A DNA stretch of 64,000 nucleotides from an uncultured Collinsella sp. (GCA_934647195.1 CAKUFD010000010.1:45672-109671); one strand, 5' to 3'. Counted from the stretch's first letter, positions 35,516 through 45,089 are shown. The notes: a model not told the origin generated them from the sequence alone. Program-made: numbers and translations.

Positions 35516-36334
35516 TCACATGGGGCGGTGGTATTCGGCGATGAGGAACTCGATGGGCGTTTGGAGCCGCTCGAGGTTCGCCAAGCGCTCGCGGTCCTCG
35601 CGACGCGTGCGGTAGTAGTAGGGCGTCATTTGGAATACCGCTTCGATATCAGCAGGGGTAGCAAGGGTGATCTGCGCCGAGACCTTGCGGGTAGAGACCA
35701 GCTCGAGCTCCGTTGTCTGCGGCAGTTTCTCGTCGTTCAAATACGGGGTATCGTAGAGCACTTCTTTAAGGCCCCACAGGTGACGAGCCCCGGGAACAAC
35801 CGTGTAGAGCGAGGCGCCCGGCTTGAGCACGCGCGTGAATTCATGCTCGTTAAAGGGGGCGAACAGGTGCGTCGCCACATCGATCGATGCTTCGGCAACA
35901 GGAATAGAGCGCATGTTGGCAACAAAATACGTGGCACCGCCGCGCTTGGCAGCCAAGCGCACCATCTCTTTGCCCAGGTCAAAGCCATAGGCATCAATGC
36001 CTTCAACCGAGCCCATGGCAGAGGTGTAGTAACCCTCACCGCAGCAGATGTCGAGCAGCGCCAAGGGCTCCCTCCCCTCACGAGCAGCGACATGCTCGCG
36101 CACGATATCCACAAGCGCATCGCGCAAGGGGGCATAATAATCCTGGTTTAAAAAATCGCGCCTGCTGCGTGCCTGACTCTTGGGGTCGCCCATGGAGTCA
36201 CCGCTTTTATTGGAGCGCAATAAATTGAGGTACCCCTCACGCGCGCGGTCAAAACGGTGCCCCGAGGGACACGCCGCGCCGCGATCGTCCGCTTGAAGCT
36301 CCTGTCCGCATACGGGGCAACGTAGCATGCTCAT
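35516..36334 (-). CDS. rlmA: 23S rRNA (guanine-N1)-methyltransferase, RlmA family
   Basis: 272 aa. N-terminal zinc finger MLRCPVCGQEL...CPSGHRFDRAREGYLNLL, the hallmark of RlmA(I)/(II), then DSMGDPKSQARSRRDFLNQD and a Rossmann SAM domain with LLDICCGEGYYTSAM and GFDLGKEMVRLAAKR. It methylates G745 or G748 of 23S rRNA; RlmA(II)-type activity contributes to tylosin resistance in producers, and which type this is cannot be read. ATG 36334 or 36328 could start; no strong site distinguishes them. Confidence 0.87.
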   Translation of the reverse strand: MSMLRCPVCGQELQADDRGAACPSGHRFDRAREGYLNLLRSNKSGDSMGDPKSQARSRRDFLNQDYYAPLRDALVDIVREHVAAREGREPLALLDICCGEGYYTSAMGSVEGIDAYGFDLGKEMVRLAAKRGGATYFVANMRSIPVAEASIDVATHLFAPFNEHEFTRVLKPGASLYTVVPGARHLWGLKEVLYDTPYLNDEKLPQTTELELVSTRKVSAQITLATPADIEAVFQMTPYYYRTRREDRERLANLERLQTPIEFLIAEYHRPM

Positions 36335-36471
36335 TCCATTCCATCGTCAACAAAACCTAAACCCCATTGTGGCACATCGCGCTCTTGCGCCGCCAAGCTC
36401 CTTGACCTTGCCATCCAAACTGGGACAAAATCGTCGTAGCTTTTACCCTCCATCTGCCTAAAAGGGGCCTC

Positions 36472-37173
36472 ATGACCGAGCGCACGCATATCAACGAATG
36501 GTTCGAGCAGCTGCCTGCCAACGTAGTATCCCAGGCACAACGTCTCCTGGAACAAGTAGACGCCATGCGCCAAACCGAGACCATCTATCCCGCGCAGGAT
36601 AACATCCTCAAGGCACTCGCCCTCACCGCGCCCGCTAACGTACGCGTTGTAATCTTGGGTCAAGACCCCTACCATGGGCCCGGCCAGGCCATGGGCCTCT
36701 CGTTCTCGGTCCCCGAGGGACAAAAGCTGCCCCCGAGCCTGCGAAACATCTATAAGGAGATGGCCGCAGACCTTGAGTGCACGGCGCCCGCCAGCGGAGA
36801 CCTCACCTCCTGGGCACAGCAGGGCGTCCTTTTGCTCAACACCACGCTCACCGTGCGCGAACATGCTGCAAACTCCCATGCCAAACTGGGATGGAAGGCG
36901 ATTACCGACGCAATCGTGCGCCTCTGTCTGCAGCTTGAGCAGCCGGTCGTGTTCCTCACCTGGGGCCGTCACGCCATCGATATGGTCGAGGCCGCCCGTG
37001 AGGCAACCGGTGCAGCCGCAAACAAGTTCTTCCTCGCCTCCACGCATCCCTCGCCGCTCTCCGCCACACGAGCCGCAGGCGACCTCCCCGCCTTCATAGG
37101 ATCGCGCCCCTTCTCACACACCAACGAGCTCCTCACCCAGCACGGGACCGCCCCCATCGATTGGTGCGCCTAG
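36472..37173 (+). CDS. ung: Uracil-DNA glycosylase (family 1)
   Basis: 233 aa. Removes uracil from DNA. All family 1 motifs are present: GQDPYHGPGQAMGLSFSV (catalytic Asp, water-activating), LLNTTLTV, VVFLTWGRHA and HPSPLSA (catalytic His loop). AAGGGGC upstream of ATG 36472. Stand-alone gene, convergent with the LOG-family gene. Confidence 0.95.
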   Translation: MTERTHINEWFEQLPANVVSQAQRLLEQVDAMRQTETIYPAQDNILKALALTAPANVRVVILGQDPYHGPGQAMGLSFSVPEGQKLPPSLRNIYKEMAADLECTAPASGDLTSWAQQGVLLLNTTLTVREHAANSHAKLGWKAITDAIVRLCLQLEQPVVFLTWGRHAIDMVEAAREATGAAANKFFLASTHPSPLSATRAAGDLPAFIGSRPFSHTNELLTQHGTAPIDWCA

Positions 37174-37199
37174 CCGCCGTGGCGCAACAACGCGGCATC

Positions 37200-37232
37200 A
37201 AAAAGACGCGACGAGCATATGCCCGTCGCGTC
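37200..37232 (-). terminator. Rho-independent terminator of the LOG gene (minus strand)
   Basis: GACGCGACG (37205-37213) pairs with CGTCGCGTC (37224-37232); five T follow on the minus strand (37204-37200). Confidence 0.85.
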
Positions 37233-37258
37233 CGAATCAACAGTCAGTCTCGCTCGCG

Positions 37259-37792
37259 CTACGCGCTCAAGCAGGCGACAAGCTCGTCCAGGTTGCGAAC
37301 AAACGAGATGCCCCGCAAGCGCTCGGGCGAGGTCAAATCGCACGCCAGCATACGATCGAGCTGCTCGGCCATGGGATTGTAATAACCGTTGAGGTTATAG
37401 AAGACGCACGGCGCCTCGAGCTGCCCCAAGCCGATCATGCTCATGATCTGGGAGATTTCCTCGAGCGTGCCCGTGCCGCCGGGAAACGCCACAAAAGCAT
37501 CGCCCAGCTCGATCATCTTGGCCTTGCGCTGCGCGATATCGGGCGTAACGATCAAGCGGGTAAGACCCTCCAGCTGTAGGACAGAATCGACAAAGAACTG
37601 CGGCTCCACGCCCGTCACCTCGGCGCCCGCCTCAAGCGCCGCCTGGGCAAGCTCTCCCATCAAGCCCGTCTTGGACCCGCCATACACCAGGGAGTTTCCC
37701 GAGGTGCCGATCCAGGTACCCAGCTCGCGCACAGCCTGCTTAAGCTGCGGGTCGCACCCCTCGCAGGCACCCAAATACACGGTGATGTTCAT
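37259..37792 (-). CDS. LOG-family (Rossmann-fold nucleotide-binding) protein
   Basis: 177 aa. Matches the TIGR00730/LOG family: VYLGACEGCDP, LVYGGSKTGLMGELAQAAL, RKAKMIELGDAFVAFPGGTG with the PGGxGTxxE active motif. Members are nucleotide-5'-monophosphate phosphoribohydrolases that release bases such as cytokinins; the bacterial substrate is uncertain. It lies just downstream of prfC (39 bp), in the same direction. Confidence 0.88.
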   Translation of the reverse strand: MNITVYLGACEGCDPQLKQAVRELGTWIGTSGNSLVYGGSKTGLMGELAQAALEAGAEVTGVEPQFFVDSVLQLEGLTRLIVTPDIAQRKAKMIELGDAFVAFPGGTGTLEEISQIMSMIGLGQLEAPCVFYNLNGYYNPMAEQLDRMLACDLTSPERLRGISFVRNLDELVACLSA

Positions 37793-37831
37793 GCTCGATG
37801 TTTCTCCTCACATTCCCGCGTCCGGTGTTCG

Positions 37832-39445
37832 CTAGAACGAGATGTTGCCGAACTCGGAAAGCTCAAGGCCCTCGTTATGGTCGGTCGCCCAATCGACGTT
37901 CCACGGGCTCGTGAAGAGCAGTAATTTGCCGCCGCGCATGTCCTCGACACGCAGCGTGTCGCGCGTGAGCGAAAGCGCCGGGATGTCGATGGTATCGGGA
38001 TCGTTCATGATCCAGCGGATATCGGTGTAGGAAAGCGGCTGACGGCGCACCTCGACGTGGTACTCGGACTTAAGGCGCTGTTCGAGCACCTCGAACTGCA
38101 GCACGCCCACAACGCCCACGATCACGCTTTCCATACCAGCACCCAGCTCGCGGAAGATCTGGATGGCACCCTCCTGGGCAAGTTCCTCCATACCCTTGAC
38201 GAACTGCTTGCGCTTAAGCGTATCGACCTGCGTGATGCGCGCAAAGTGCTCCGGCGCGAACGTAGGAATCTGCGGGAACTGCACGCGCTTCTTGCCTGCA
38301 CACACCGTATCGCCAATGGAGAAGATGCCTGGATCGAACAGGCCCACGATGTCGCCGGCGTACGCCTCGTCGACAATCGCGCGATCGTCGGCCATCATCG
38401 CGGTGCCCGTAGCCAGCTTGAGCTTACGGCCGCCCTGCATGTGAAAAGCGTCCATGCCGCGCTCGAACTTACCCGAGCAGATGCGCACAAAGGCAATGCG
38501 GTCGCGATGGTTCTTGTCCATGTTGGCCTGGATCTTAAAGACAAAGCCGGAGAAGTCGTTAGTCGCAGGGTCCACGGGCTCGCCCGTAAGGGTGTCCCTG
38601 TAGGGCAGCGGCGTGGGCGCCAGACGCAGGAACTCCTGAAGGAAGGGCTCCACACCAAAGTTGGTGAGCGCCGAGCCAAAGAAGGCAGGACTGAGCTTAC
38701 CGCACGACACGGCGTCGAGGTCCAACTCATCACCCGCGCCGTCGAGCAACTCGATATCGTCCATCAGGTTGCGGTGGTTCTCCTCGCCAATGAGCTCATC
38801 GAGTTTGGCATCGCCCAGCTCGGCCTCGACCTCGGCAACCTTCTTGGTAGCGTTGGCATGGCCATCGCCCTCAAAAGCGATAACGCGGCGCGTCTGGCGA
38901 TCGAAGACGCCACGGAAGTTACGGCCAGAACCAATCGGCCAGTTCATGGGATACGTGTTGATGCCCAGAACGTTCTCGATCTCTTCCATAAGCTCAAAGG
39001 GATCGCGTGCCTCGCGGTCGAGCTTATTCACAAAGGTGAAAATGGGAATGTGGCGCAGGGTGCAGACGCGGAACAGCTTGATGGTCTGGGCCTCAACGCC
39101 CTTGGCGGCATCGATGACCATAACGGCGGCGTCGGCAGCCATGAGCGTACGGTACGTGTCCTCCGAGAAGTCCTGGTGGCCAGGGGTATCGAGGATGTTC
39201 ACGCAGCAACCGTTGTAGGAAAACTGCAGCACCGAGGAGGTGACGGAGATGCCGCGCTCCTTCTCGATATCCATCCAGTCGGACACGGCATGCTTGGAGC
39301 TCGACTTGCCCTTGACGGAGCCCGCCGTCTGAATGCTGCCGGTATAGAGCAACAGCTTTTCGGTAAGGGTCGTCTTGCCGGCGTCGGGGTGCGAGATAAT
39401 CGCAAACGTGCGACGCGAGGAAATCTGATCAGACAGGGATGCCAT
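37832..39445 (-). CDS. prfC: Peptide chain release factor 3
   Basis: 537 aa from ATG 39445 (MASLSDQISSRRTFAIISHP); the in-frame extension to 39514 is not needed. GTPase G1 ISHPDAGKTTLTEKLLLYTG, G2 EKERGISVTSS, G3 DTPGHQDFSEDTYRTL, G4 NKLDREARDPFELMEEIE. It recycles RF1/RF2 after termination. Domain content distinguishes it from EF-G: GVFDRQTRRVIAF and QFEVLEQRLKSEYHVEV are RF3-like. Normal length. Confidence 0.93.
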   Translation of the reverse strand: MASLSDQISSRRTFAIISHPDAGKTTLTEKLLLYTGSIQTAGSVKGKSSSKHAVSDWMDIEKERGISVTSSVLQFSYNGCCVNILDTPGHQDFSEDTYRTLMAADAAVMVIDAAKGVEAQTIKLFRVCTLRHIPIFTFVNKLDREARDPFELMEEIENVLGINTYPMNWPIGSGRNFRGVFDRQTRRVIAFEGDGHANATKKVAEVEAELGDAKLDELIGEENHRNLMDDIELLDGAGDELDLDAVSCGKLSPAFFGSALTNFGVEPFLQEFLRLAPTPLPYRDTLTGEPVDPATNDFSGFVFKIQANMDKNHRDRIAFVRICSGKFERGMDAFHMQGGRKLKLATGTAMMADDRAIVDEAYAGDIVGLFDPGIFSIGDTVCAGKKRVQFPQIPTFAPEHFARITQVDTLKRKQFVKGMEELAQEGAIQIFRELGAGMESVIVGVVGVLQFEVLEQRLKSEYHVEVRRQPLSYTDIRWIMNDPDTIDIPALSLTRDTLRVEDMRGGKLLLFTSPWNVDWATDHNEGLELSEFGNISF

Positions 39446-39776
39446 GCGTGTCCTAACTGGTATTGGTATGCGTAACGTGCGAATATGCAACCTTAGCATT
39501 GTAGCGCGAGCCATAGAGCACGGGCAACGAGGTCCACGCCGCTATCGCATTACGCAAGAACAAGAGAAGTCCATTTGAAACCCGTCTGAACAAACTTGCC
39601 AAGATTCCCTTCATCAGGCAGTCCTCATCCAGGCTCAATCTGTCCGCACGCTACGTGATAATCTATCGTGAAATTCAAAGGCGGGTTTGCGGGGCTCGCC
39701 TCGACAACCAGACAAATGGGTAGATAATTTACCCAATTCGGAATTGATAGCTTTAGGATGCAGAAGGGAGAACGGC

Positions 39777-40286
39777 ATGAACGCACTGAGCATTGCAAAC
39801 TACATCGTCAATAACTGGAGCGATACGGTCGAGATTACAAATCTCAAACTCAACAAACTTGTCTATTATTCATACGTTGAATCCCTACGCAAGCTGGGCC
39901 GTCCCCTGTTCGACGACGCAATCGAAGCGTGGCAGTACGGTCCCGTTGAGCCCGCGGTATATCAGGCATTCTCCTCTTATGGCAGAAATCGCATCCAAGC
40001 AACGGGTGGGTCGGCGGAACTCGATGCGGCCTCGAGGCAAATCGTTCATTCCGTAATGGAAAATCTTGGGGACCTCTCTGCATTCGACTTGGTAACGTTG
40101 TCTCATAAGCCCGGCGGAGCCTGGGCCAGTGTCTACTCCCCCGAAAAAGACAACGCCATTACCCCTGAAGCGATTCTTGCCTCAGCAGACGGAATTGACG
40201 ATGGCAAGCTTGTCACTATCGGCCAAGCTGTCCAATCGACCATCGCCTCCATGCCCAACGCATTAAGGCTTCTGGAGAACTCCTGA
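39777..40286 (+). CDS. Panacea-domain (DUF4065/SocA-like) antitoxin
   Basis: 169 aa from ATG 39777, with AAGGGAG upstream. N-terminal SIANYIVNNW, then LKLNKLVYYSYVESLRKLGR, AWQYGPVEPAVYQAFSSYG and the C-terminal DLSAFDLVTLSHKPGGAW are the conserved blocks of the Panacea (DUF4065) domain. Panacea proteins are established antitoxins that pair with many unrelated toxins. The stop overlaps the start of a Doc-type gene by one base (TGATG), the standard layout of a TA operon. Confidence 0.87.
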   Translation: MNALSIANYIVNNWSDTVEITNLKLNKLVYYSYVESLRKLGRPLFDDAIEAWQYGPVEPAVYQAFSSYGRNRIQATGGSAELDAASRQIVHSVMENLGDLSAFDLVTLSHKPGGAWASVYSPEKDNAITPEAILASADGIDDGKLVTIGQAVQSTIASMPNALRLLENS

Positions 40287-40777
40287 TGCCGTCCGCCAAG
40301 CAGCAGCCATGTCCTTTTGCTCCCCTTGTTTTTGATGATGAGGAAGCGATAGGGGAACTCTCTTCGGTTGTATTGCAGCTGCACGATGTTCTTTCGACAA
40401 ACGGAAGATGCTTTGCAACAGGAACAACAGAAGAGAAGGCTGCTGCCACACGCGGACGAATTGAGTCCGTTCTTTCAAATGCGTTCTGCACGATATTTGG
40501 CCAGTCACCATTCGAACGTTTCTTGGATATCTTCGATCAAGCAAGCTATGTAGCCGAGCATATGGCCAAAGACCATATCTTCGAAGACGGAAACAAAAGA
40601 ACGAGTCTCGTCTTTGCGCTATCCATTCTTGCACTAAGAAACGTTCCGGTCGTTTTCCCCGACAGCCCAGACCCCGAATCAAATCCATACTATGCATGGA
40701 TCCAAGACTTGGTCTCGGGGAAAAGAACGCGCAAGGAACTTGCCCAAGAACTAAGAAGTAACCATCTTTCGAACTAG
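40286..40777 (+). CDS. Doc/Fic-family toxin
   Basis: 163 aa. The Fic core HIFEDGNKRTSLVFALSIL fits the Doc-type signature HxFxDGNKRT, with catalytic His and the nucleotide-binding N-K-R. Doc phosphorylates EF-Tu using ATP; Fic proteins AMPylate targets. The chemistry here cannot be decided. It overlaps the Panacea gene by one base, so they are translationally coupled. Codon use is less GC-rich than neighbouring genes (AAA, AGA, ATA codons occur), suggesting transfer. Confidence 0.87.
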   Translation: MPSAKQQPCPFAPLVFDDEEAIGELSSVVLQLHDVLSTNGRCFATGTTEEKAAATRGRIESVLSNAFCTIFGQSPFERFLDIFDQASYVAEHMAKDHIFEDGNKRTSLVFALSILALRNVPVVFPDSPDPESNPYYAWIQDLVSGKRTRKELAQELRSNHLSN

Positions 40778-40854
40778 TGGCGGAACCACAACAAGGGCGG
40801 CTGGTTTAATGGTGTTGCGCTCAACAGGACTTGCAGCCATGTTGAACCCGCATG

Positions 40855-43800
40855 CTACTCCACGCTCTTGAGGCTTTCCACCATGTCGATGCGGCGTAGC
40901 TTGGAGCGCATGAACAGCGTTACAATCACCGAGAACACCATGGTGAGGACAAACGCGATGATAAAGCTCGAGGGATGAATGTCGCGGCCGAACATCACCT
41001 GGTCGACCTCGGCGGTCACGATCACGTAGCTCTCCATGAAGATGCCCAGCACAAGGCCCAGAAGCGAGCCAATGAGAGCCAGCAGCAGCGTCTCGCGATA
41101 GATATAGGCGTTGACTTCGTGCTGTGTAAAGCCCAAAACCTTGAGCGTCGCGATCTCGCGCACACGCTCGGCAATGTTGATGTTGGTGAGGTTGTAGAGC
41201 ACCACGAATGCGAGCGTCGCTGCAGCAACCACCAGCACCACCACAACCGAGTCCACGCTCTTGAGCATGCTGCGGTAGCTGGTGATGGTCTCGTCGTTAT
41301 AGCTCACGGTCTTCACGCCGTCGGTAGCAAGCAAGTCGTCGCTCACCTTGTCGCGCGTCGCCTCGTCTTCCTCCACGCTTGCATACAGCGTGGTAAACGA
41401 AGCCTCCTCGCCAAACGTCTTCTCATAAAGCGCCGGCGTCATGATCGCGTAGTGCGCCACGTAGTTCTCGATCACACCCGCTACGCGCACGCGGTGCGCC
41501 TTGCCCGTGGGGTTGCCAATGGCGTCCTGCTCGTAGATATCGACCGAGTCGCCCGCACGCACGCCCAACTCGGTGGCAAGCTTTTCGCTGATGAAGGCAC
41601 CCGTGTCATCGAGGCCCATCGCCTTGCCCGAGACGCGGTCGCGCAGGGTATGGAACTCAGAATATATCTCGGCCTTTTGCGGCACATCGAGCTCAACCAT
41701 CTGATCGGAATCGTTATCCTTAGCACCCGCCTGGCGCACCACCATGTTCTCGGTTGCAAGCCAAGTAGAAGAGCCGGTCGAATCCTCGTCGATACGCTTG
41801 GTCGCCGTCTTTTTCTGCGCCGCGGTGGCGTCTTCGTCCATGCGCACAATCGTGTTGTAGTGGTACAACTCACCAAACTGCTTGTCGATGATGTCGTTGA
41901 TGGAATTCTCCAAGCCAAGGCCCGTGAGCAGCAACGCCGTGCAGCCGGCAATGCCGATAATGGCCATGCAGAAGCGGCGCTTGTAACGGAAGAGATTGCG
42001 CGCGGTGACCTTCCACGAGAAGGTCAGACGACTCCAGATGGGGCGGACGCGCTCCAAAAGGATGCGCTTGCCCGCCTTAGGTGCACGCGGAAGCATGAGC
42101 GTCGAGGGCTTTTCGCGCAGGGTGGCCGCCACAGCGAACCATGTAGCCAGCACGGTGATGCCTACACCCAAGCCCGCCGAGGAGAGGGCGATGGGCATGT
42201 CGATGGGCACGGGCCTGCAGGGAACGGCGTAGATGATGGCGTACGCCTCCATGATGAACCACGGCAGGAACGTGGAGAGCGCCAAGATGCCCACGATCGA
42301 CCCCACGCCACTTGCGATGGCGGCATAGCCCAGATACTTGCCCGTGATGCGCGCGTTGGAATAGCCAAGCGCCTTGTACGTACCGATAAGCATACGGTCC
42401 TCGTCCACCATGCGCGTCATGGTGGTGAGCGAAACGAGTGCTGCAACCAAGAAGAACAGCAGAGGGAAGACCTGCGCGATCTGGTCGATACGGCCGGCGT
42501 CGGAACGATAGCTCTCAACGCCCATGTTCTTCTTTAGATCGAGGGTATAGACGTCGGCGTCCATGGTGGCGATATCGTCCACCTTGGCCTGAGCCTCCTC
42601 AAGCTGCGCCTCGGCATCGACAAACTGGCTCTGCGCCTCGGCGCGCTTCTGCGCAAGCTCGGAGCTGCCCGCCTGCCACTGGGCGAAACCCTCGTCGTAC
42701 TGGGCTTGGCCCTCTGCGAGCTGAGCCTTTCCGCTCTCGAGCTGCCCTGCTCCGGACTGCAGCTGCGACAGTGCCGCATCGAGACTCTGCTGGGCCGAGG
42801 CAAAACCGTTCTCGGCAGCCGCTTTTTGAGCCTCAAGCTCCGTGTGTGCAGCATTCAGGCTTTCGGCCACGCCGGCGGTTTGGGAATCAATCTGCGCAAT
42901 GCCGTCTTTGAGCTGGGTAACAGCGCCTTCAAGCTGAGCCTTCTGCTCCCCGAGGGCCTGCTTTTGCTGCTGTAGACCGGCAAGCTCCGCCTGAGCTTGA
43001 GCGAGCTGCTGCTCGCAGCCAGCCTTTTGCTGCTCGAGCGTGGTGCGCGCCGGATCATCTGCAGGCAGGGCATCAATCTGCTGCTGGAGCTGGTCGATGG
43101 TCGCCGTCAGCGTATCGATTCCCGCCGTGGCTTGCGCAATGCCGGCATCAACCTGGGCAAGGCCGCTTTGAACCTGATCGAGACCCTCCTGCGCAGTATC
43201 GAGCTGATCGGCGAGCTCCGCGCGCGTTGCCATCGCCGCGTCGTATTGAGCCTGCGCGCTGTCTATCTGGGTTTGAGCCTGTGCGAGAGCCGCATACGTC
43301 TGCCGCTTTTGTGCCTCGAGCTCCGTGCTCCCCGCCTCATACTGAGCCTTGCCATCGCGCAGCTGCGCCTCGCTTTGCGCTATGCGGGCGCGCGCCGATT
43401 CCAGATCGGCCGCAGCACTATCGAGCTGAGCCTTCGCGCCATCGAGTTCCGACTGGCCGTCGGCAAGTTGCGCCTCGGCGTCTGCCTTCTCGCGCTCGTA
43501 TTCCGCACGCTTCTCGTCAAGCTCGGCCTGCGCCTCGGTGCGCAGATCGTCCAAACGCGAGGTCTTGATGTCATCGGAAATCGCATCGATATGAGCGGTC
43601 ACCGTGTCGACCTTTTGCTGATAAGCATTGCTCGACCAGCGTTCCTCGCGCGCGCCCTCCACAGAGATAAACGCCTCGGTGTAGGGATAGTCGTCCGCAA
43701 ACGCGCCATCGGGAACATAGGCGAAGCTCGTCAGCTTACCGCTGCCCAGCGAGGTCGATCCCATGCTGGTCGAACAGGTGTAGTAACCCGATTCGCAAAA

Positions 43801-44367
43801 GCCCACAATCGTGAACTCGCGCACGGCAAACGTATCGTCCAGATCCTGTGTGCCCTCAATCAAGCGCACCTTGTCGCCGATCTTCACATCGCTTTGCCAC
43901 ACCGTATCGGCCGAGAGCAGGCACTCGTCTGCCGCCTTGGGCCAGGTTCCGCTTGTGAGGATCGGGCGGTTCAGGTAATCGTCATCTTTAGACACAGCGT
44001 TCACGCCGTCGTACTCGCAGGCACGCGCCGCGTCCACATCGAGCGAGTGGAAACGCAGGGTGCATTGGATACCGTCGACGTCAGAGATGGCATCGGCCTC
44101 GTAGGCGGGCATAACGGCAGCCACGCCCTTGACCGCACGGATCTGATCAATCTGGGCATCGTCGAGACCCACCGTCGAGACCACACGGGCATCGGAAAGA
44201 TAGGTGCCGTCGTAATATTCGTCCCCCGCCAGGCGCATGTCGGGACCGGTCATGCGCAAGCCGGAAAAGAAACCCGTTCCCAGCGCCGCGATGATAGCGA
44301 TAGCGATAAAACGCCCCCACGAATGGGTAACGGAGCGAATCACATCTTTGGTAAATGCGCTGGCCAT
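40855..44367 (-). CDS. Large FtsX-type ABC transporter permease with long coiled coil
   Basis: 1170 aa from ATG 44367. One N-terminal TM helix (RFIAIAIIAALGTGFFSGL), a MacB-like periplasmic region, then about 340 residues (about 280-620) of nearly uninterrupted coiled coil rich in A, Q and E. Three TM helices follow with MTRMVDEDRMLIGTYKALGY, a second extracellular domain (about 800-1030), and the final FtsX core with REIATLKVLGFTQHEV. This is the DUF-like architecture of Gram-positive antimicrobial-peptide or adhesion FtsX permeases. Unusually, no ABC ATPase gene is adjacent on either side. Confidence 0.88.
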   Translation of the reverse strand: MASAFTKDVIRSVTHSWGRFIAIAIIAALGTGFFSGLRMTGPDMRLAGDEYYDGTYLSDARVVSTVGLDDAQIDQIRAVKGVAAVMPAYEADAISDVDGIQCTLRFHSLDVDAARACEYDGVNAVSKDDDYLNRPILTSGTWPKAADECLLSADTVWQSDVKIGDKVRLIEGTQDLDDTFAVREFTIVGFCESGYYTCSTSMGSTSLGSGKLTSFAYVPDGAFADDYPYTEAFISVEGAREERWSSNAYQQKVDTVTAHIDAISDDIKTSRLDDLRTEAQAELDEKRAEYEREKADAEAQLADGQSELDGAKAQLDSAAADLESARARIAQSEAQLRDGKAQYEAGSTELEAQKRQTYAALAQAQTQIDSAQAQYDAAMATRAELADQLDTAQEGLDQVQSGLAQVDAGIAQATAGIDTLTATIDQLQQQIDALPADDPARTTLEQQKAGCEQQLAQAQAELAGLQQQKQALGEQKAQLEGAVTQLKDGIAQIDSQTAGVAESLNAAHTELEAQKAAAENGFASAQQSLDAALSQLQSGAGQLESGKAQLAEGQAQYDEGFAQWQAGSSELAQKRAEAQSQFVDAEAQLEEAQAKVDDIATMDADVYTLDLKKNMGVESYRSDAGRIDQIAQVFPLLFFLVAALVSLTTMTRMVDEDRMLIGTYKALGYSNARITGKYLGYAAIASGVGSIVGILALSTFLPWFIMEAYAIIYAVPCRPVPIDMPIALSSAGLGVGITVLATWFAVAATLREKPSTLMLPRAPKAGKRILLERVRPIWSRLTFSWKVTARNLFRYKRRFCMAIIGIAGCTALLLTGLGLENSINDIIDKQFGELYHYNTIVRMDEDATAAQKKTATKRIDEDSTGSSTWLATENMVVRQAGAKDNDSDQMVELDVPQKAEIYSEFHTLRDRVSGKAMGLDDTGAFISEKLATELGVRAGDSVDIYEQDAIGNPTGKAHRVRVAGVIENYVAHYAIMTPALYEKTFGEEASFTTLYASVEEDEATRDKVSDDLLATDGVKTVSYNDETITSYRSMLKSVDSVVVVLVVAAATLAFVVLYNLTNINIAERVREIATLKVLGFTQHEVNAYIYRETLLLALIGSLLGLVLGIFMESYVIVTAEVDQVMFGRDIHPSSFIIAFVLTMVFSVIVTLFMRSKLRRIDMVESLKSVE

Positions 44368-44402
44368 CGCATACACTCAATTCTTGGCGATATTTCTTGC
44401 AG

Positions 44403-44765
44403 TCATTGTTTTATTGTAAGCGACTGGCCTGCTATTTGCGCCGGCACGGTGGACGGAAGCTGCAGGGCTGCAGCCGCATTCCAGGGGCGAATCTTCTTGA
44501 GCTCGGGCGCAAGCTTCCTGCGAGCAATCTCCATGTCATAAGCCGCCTGCGCACGCAGCCAGTAGCCATCCGACAAGCCAAAAAACTTGCAAAGCCTCAG
44601 GTCGGTGTCGGCAGTGATGGCACGCCTCCCAAGCACAATCTGTCCGATGCGCTGCGCGGGCACGCCAATTTCTTTAGCAAGGCGATACTGAGAAATGTCC
44701 AAAGGCTCAAGAAACTCTTCTTTAAGAAGCTCCCCCGGAGTTACGGGGTCGAGCAATTCTGTCAT
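44403..44765 (-). CDS. higA: HigA-family antitoxin (HTH)
   Basis: 120 aa. N-terminal PVTPGELLKEEFLEPLDISQ and YRLAKEIGVPAQRIGQIVLG are the HigA HTH signature; RRAITADTDLRLCKFFGLSDGYWL continues it. It lies downstream of the toxin gene (9 nt gap), the toxin-first order of higBA loci. It represses its own promoter and neutralises HigB. Confidence 0.9.
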   Translation of the reverse strand: MTELLDPVTPGELLKEEFLEPLDISQYRLAKEIGVPAQRIGQIVLGRRAITADTDLRLCKFFGLSDGYWLRAQAAYDMEIARRKLAPELKKIRPWNAAAALQLPSTVPAQIAGQSLTIKQ

Positions 44766-44774
44766 GACAACCCC

Positions 44775-45056
44775 CTAGTCGTGATAATCAACAATCTGCA
44801 CGTGTTGCGCATACCCATCGTCCCAGCAAAAGATAATCCGAAATTGGGCATTGATTCGGATACTAAACCAGCCCTTCAGATCTCCCTTGAGCACTTCGAG
44901 TCGATTGCCTGGCGGGATGCGCAAGTCATCCAAGGATGTCGAGACCTGAAGCTGTCTTAACTTACGAAGGGCAACTCGCTCGAAAGAAACAAAACGCCTG
45001 ACCCTCATTCCCAGAGCAAGCCTTTCGGTATCCTTGTCCCCAAACGACGCAATCAT
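44775..45056 (-). CDS. higB: HigB-family (RelE-like) mRNA interferase toxin
   Basis: 93 aa from ATG 45056 (MIASFGDKDTERL), with GTGGAG upstream; the frame opens earlier to 45083. RelE/HigB features: ALRKLRQLQVSTSLDDLRIP, NRLEVLKGDLKGWFSIRIN, QFRIIFCWDDG and HVQIVDYHD at the end. The family cleaves mRNA on the ribosome. It is followed at 9 nt by higA. Confidence 0.9.
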   Translation of the reverse strand: MIASFGDKDTERLALGMRVRRFVSFERVALRKLRQLQVSTSLDDLRIPPGNRLEVLKGDLKGWFSIRINAQFRIIFCWDDGYAQHVQIVDYHD

Positions 45057-45068
45057 ATTAACTCCACG

Positions 45069-45089
45069 CGTTATTAACGTCAAGCGTTA
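45069..45089. promoter_or_regulatory. Putative HigA operator
   Basis: Three alternating half-sites: CGTTA-T-TAACG-TCAAG-CGTTA, immediately before higB (13 bp from its start). Overlapping inverted repeats of this kind are typical of TA autoregulation. Confidence 0.55.
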
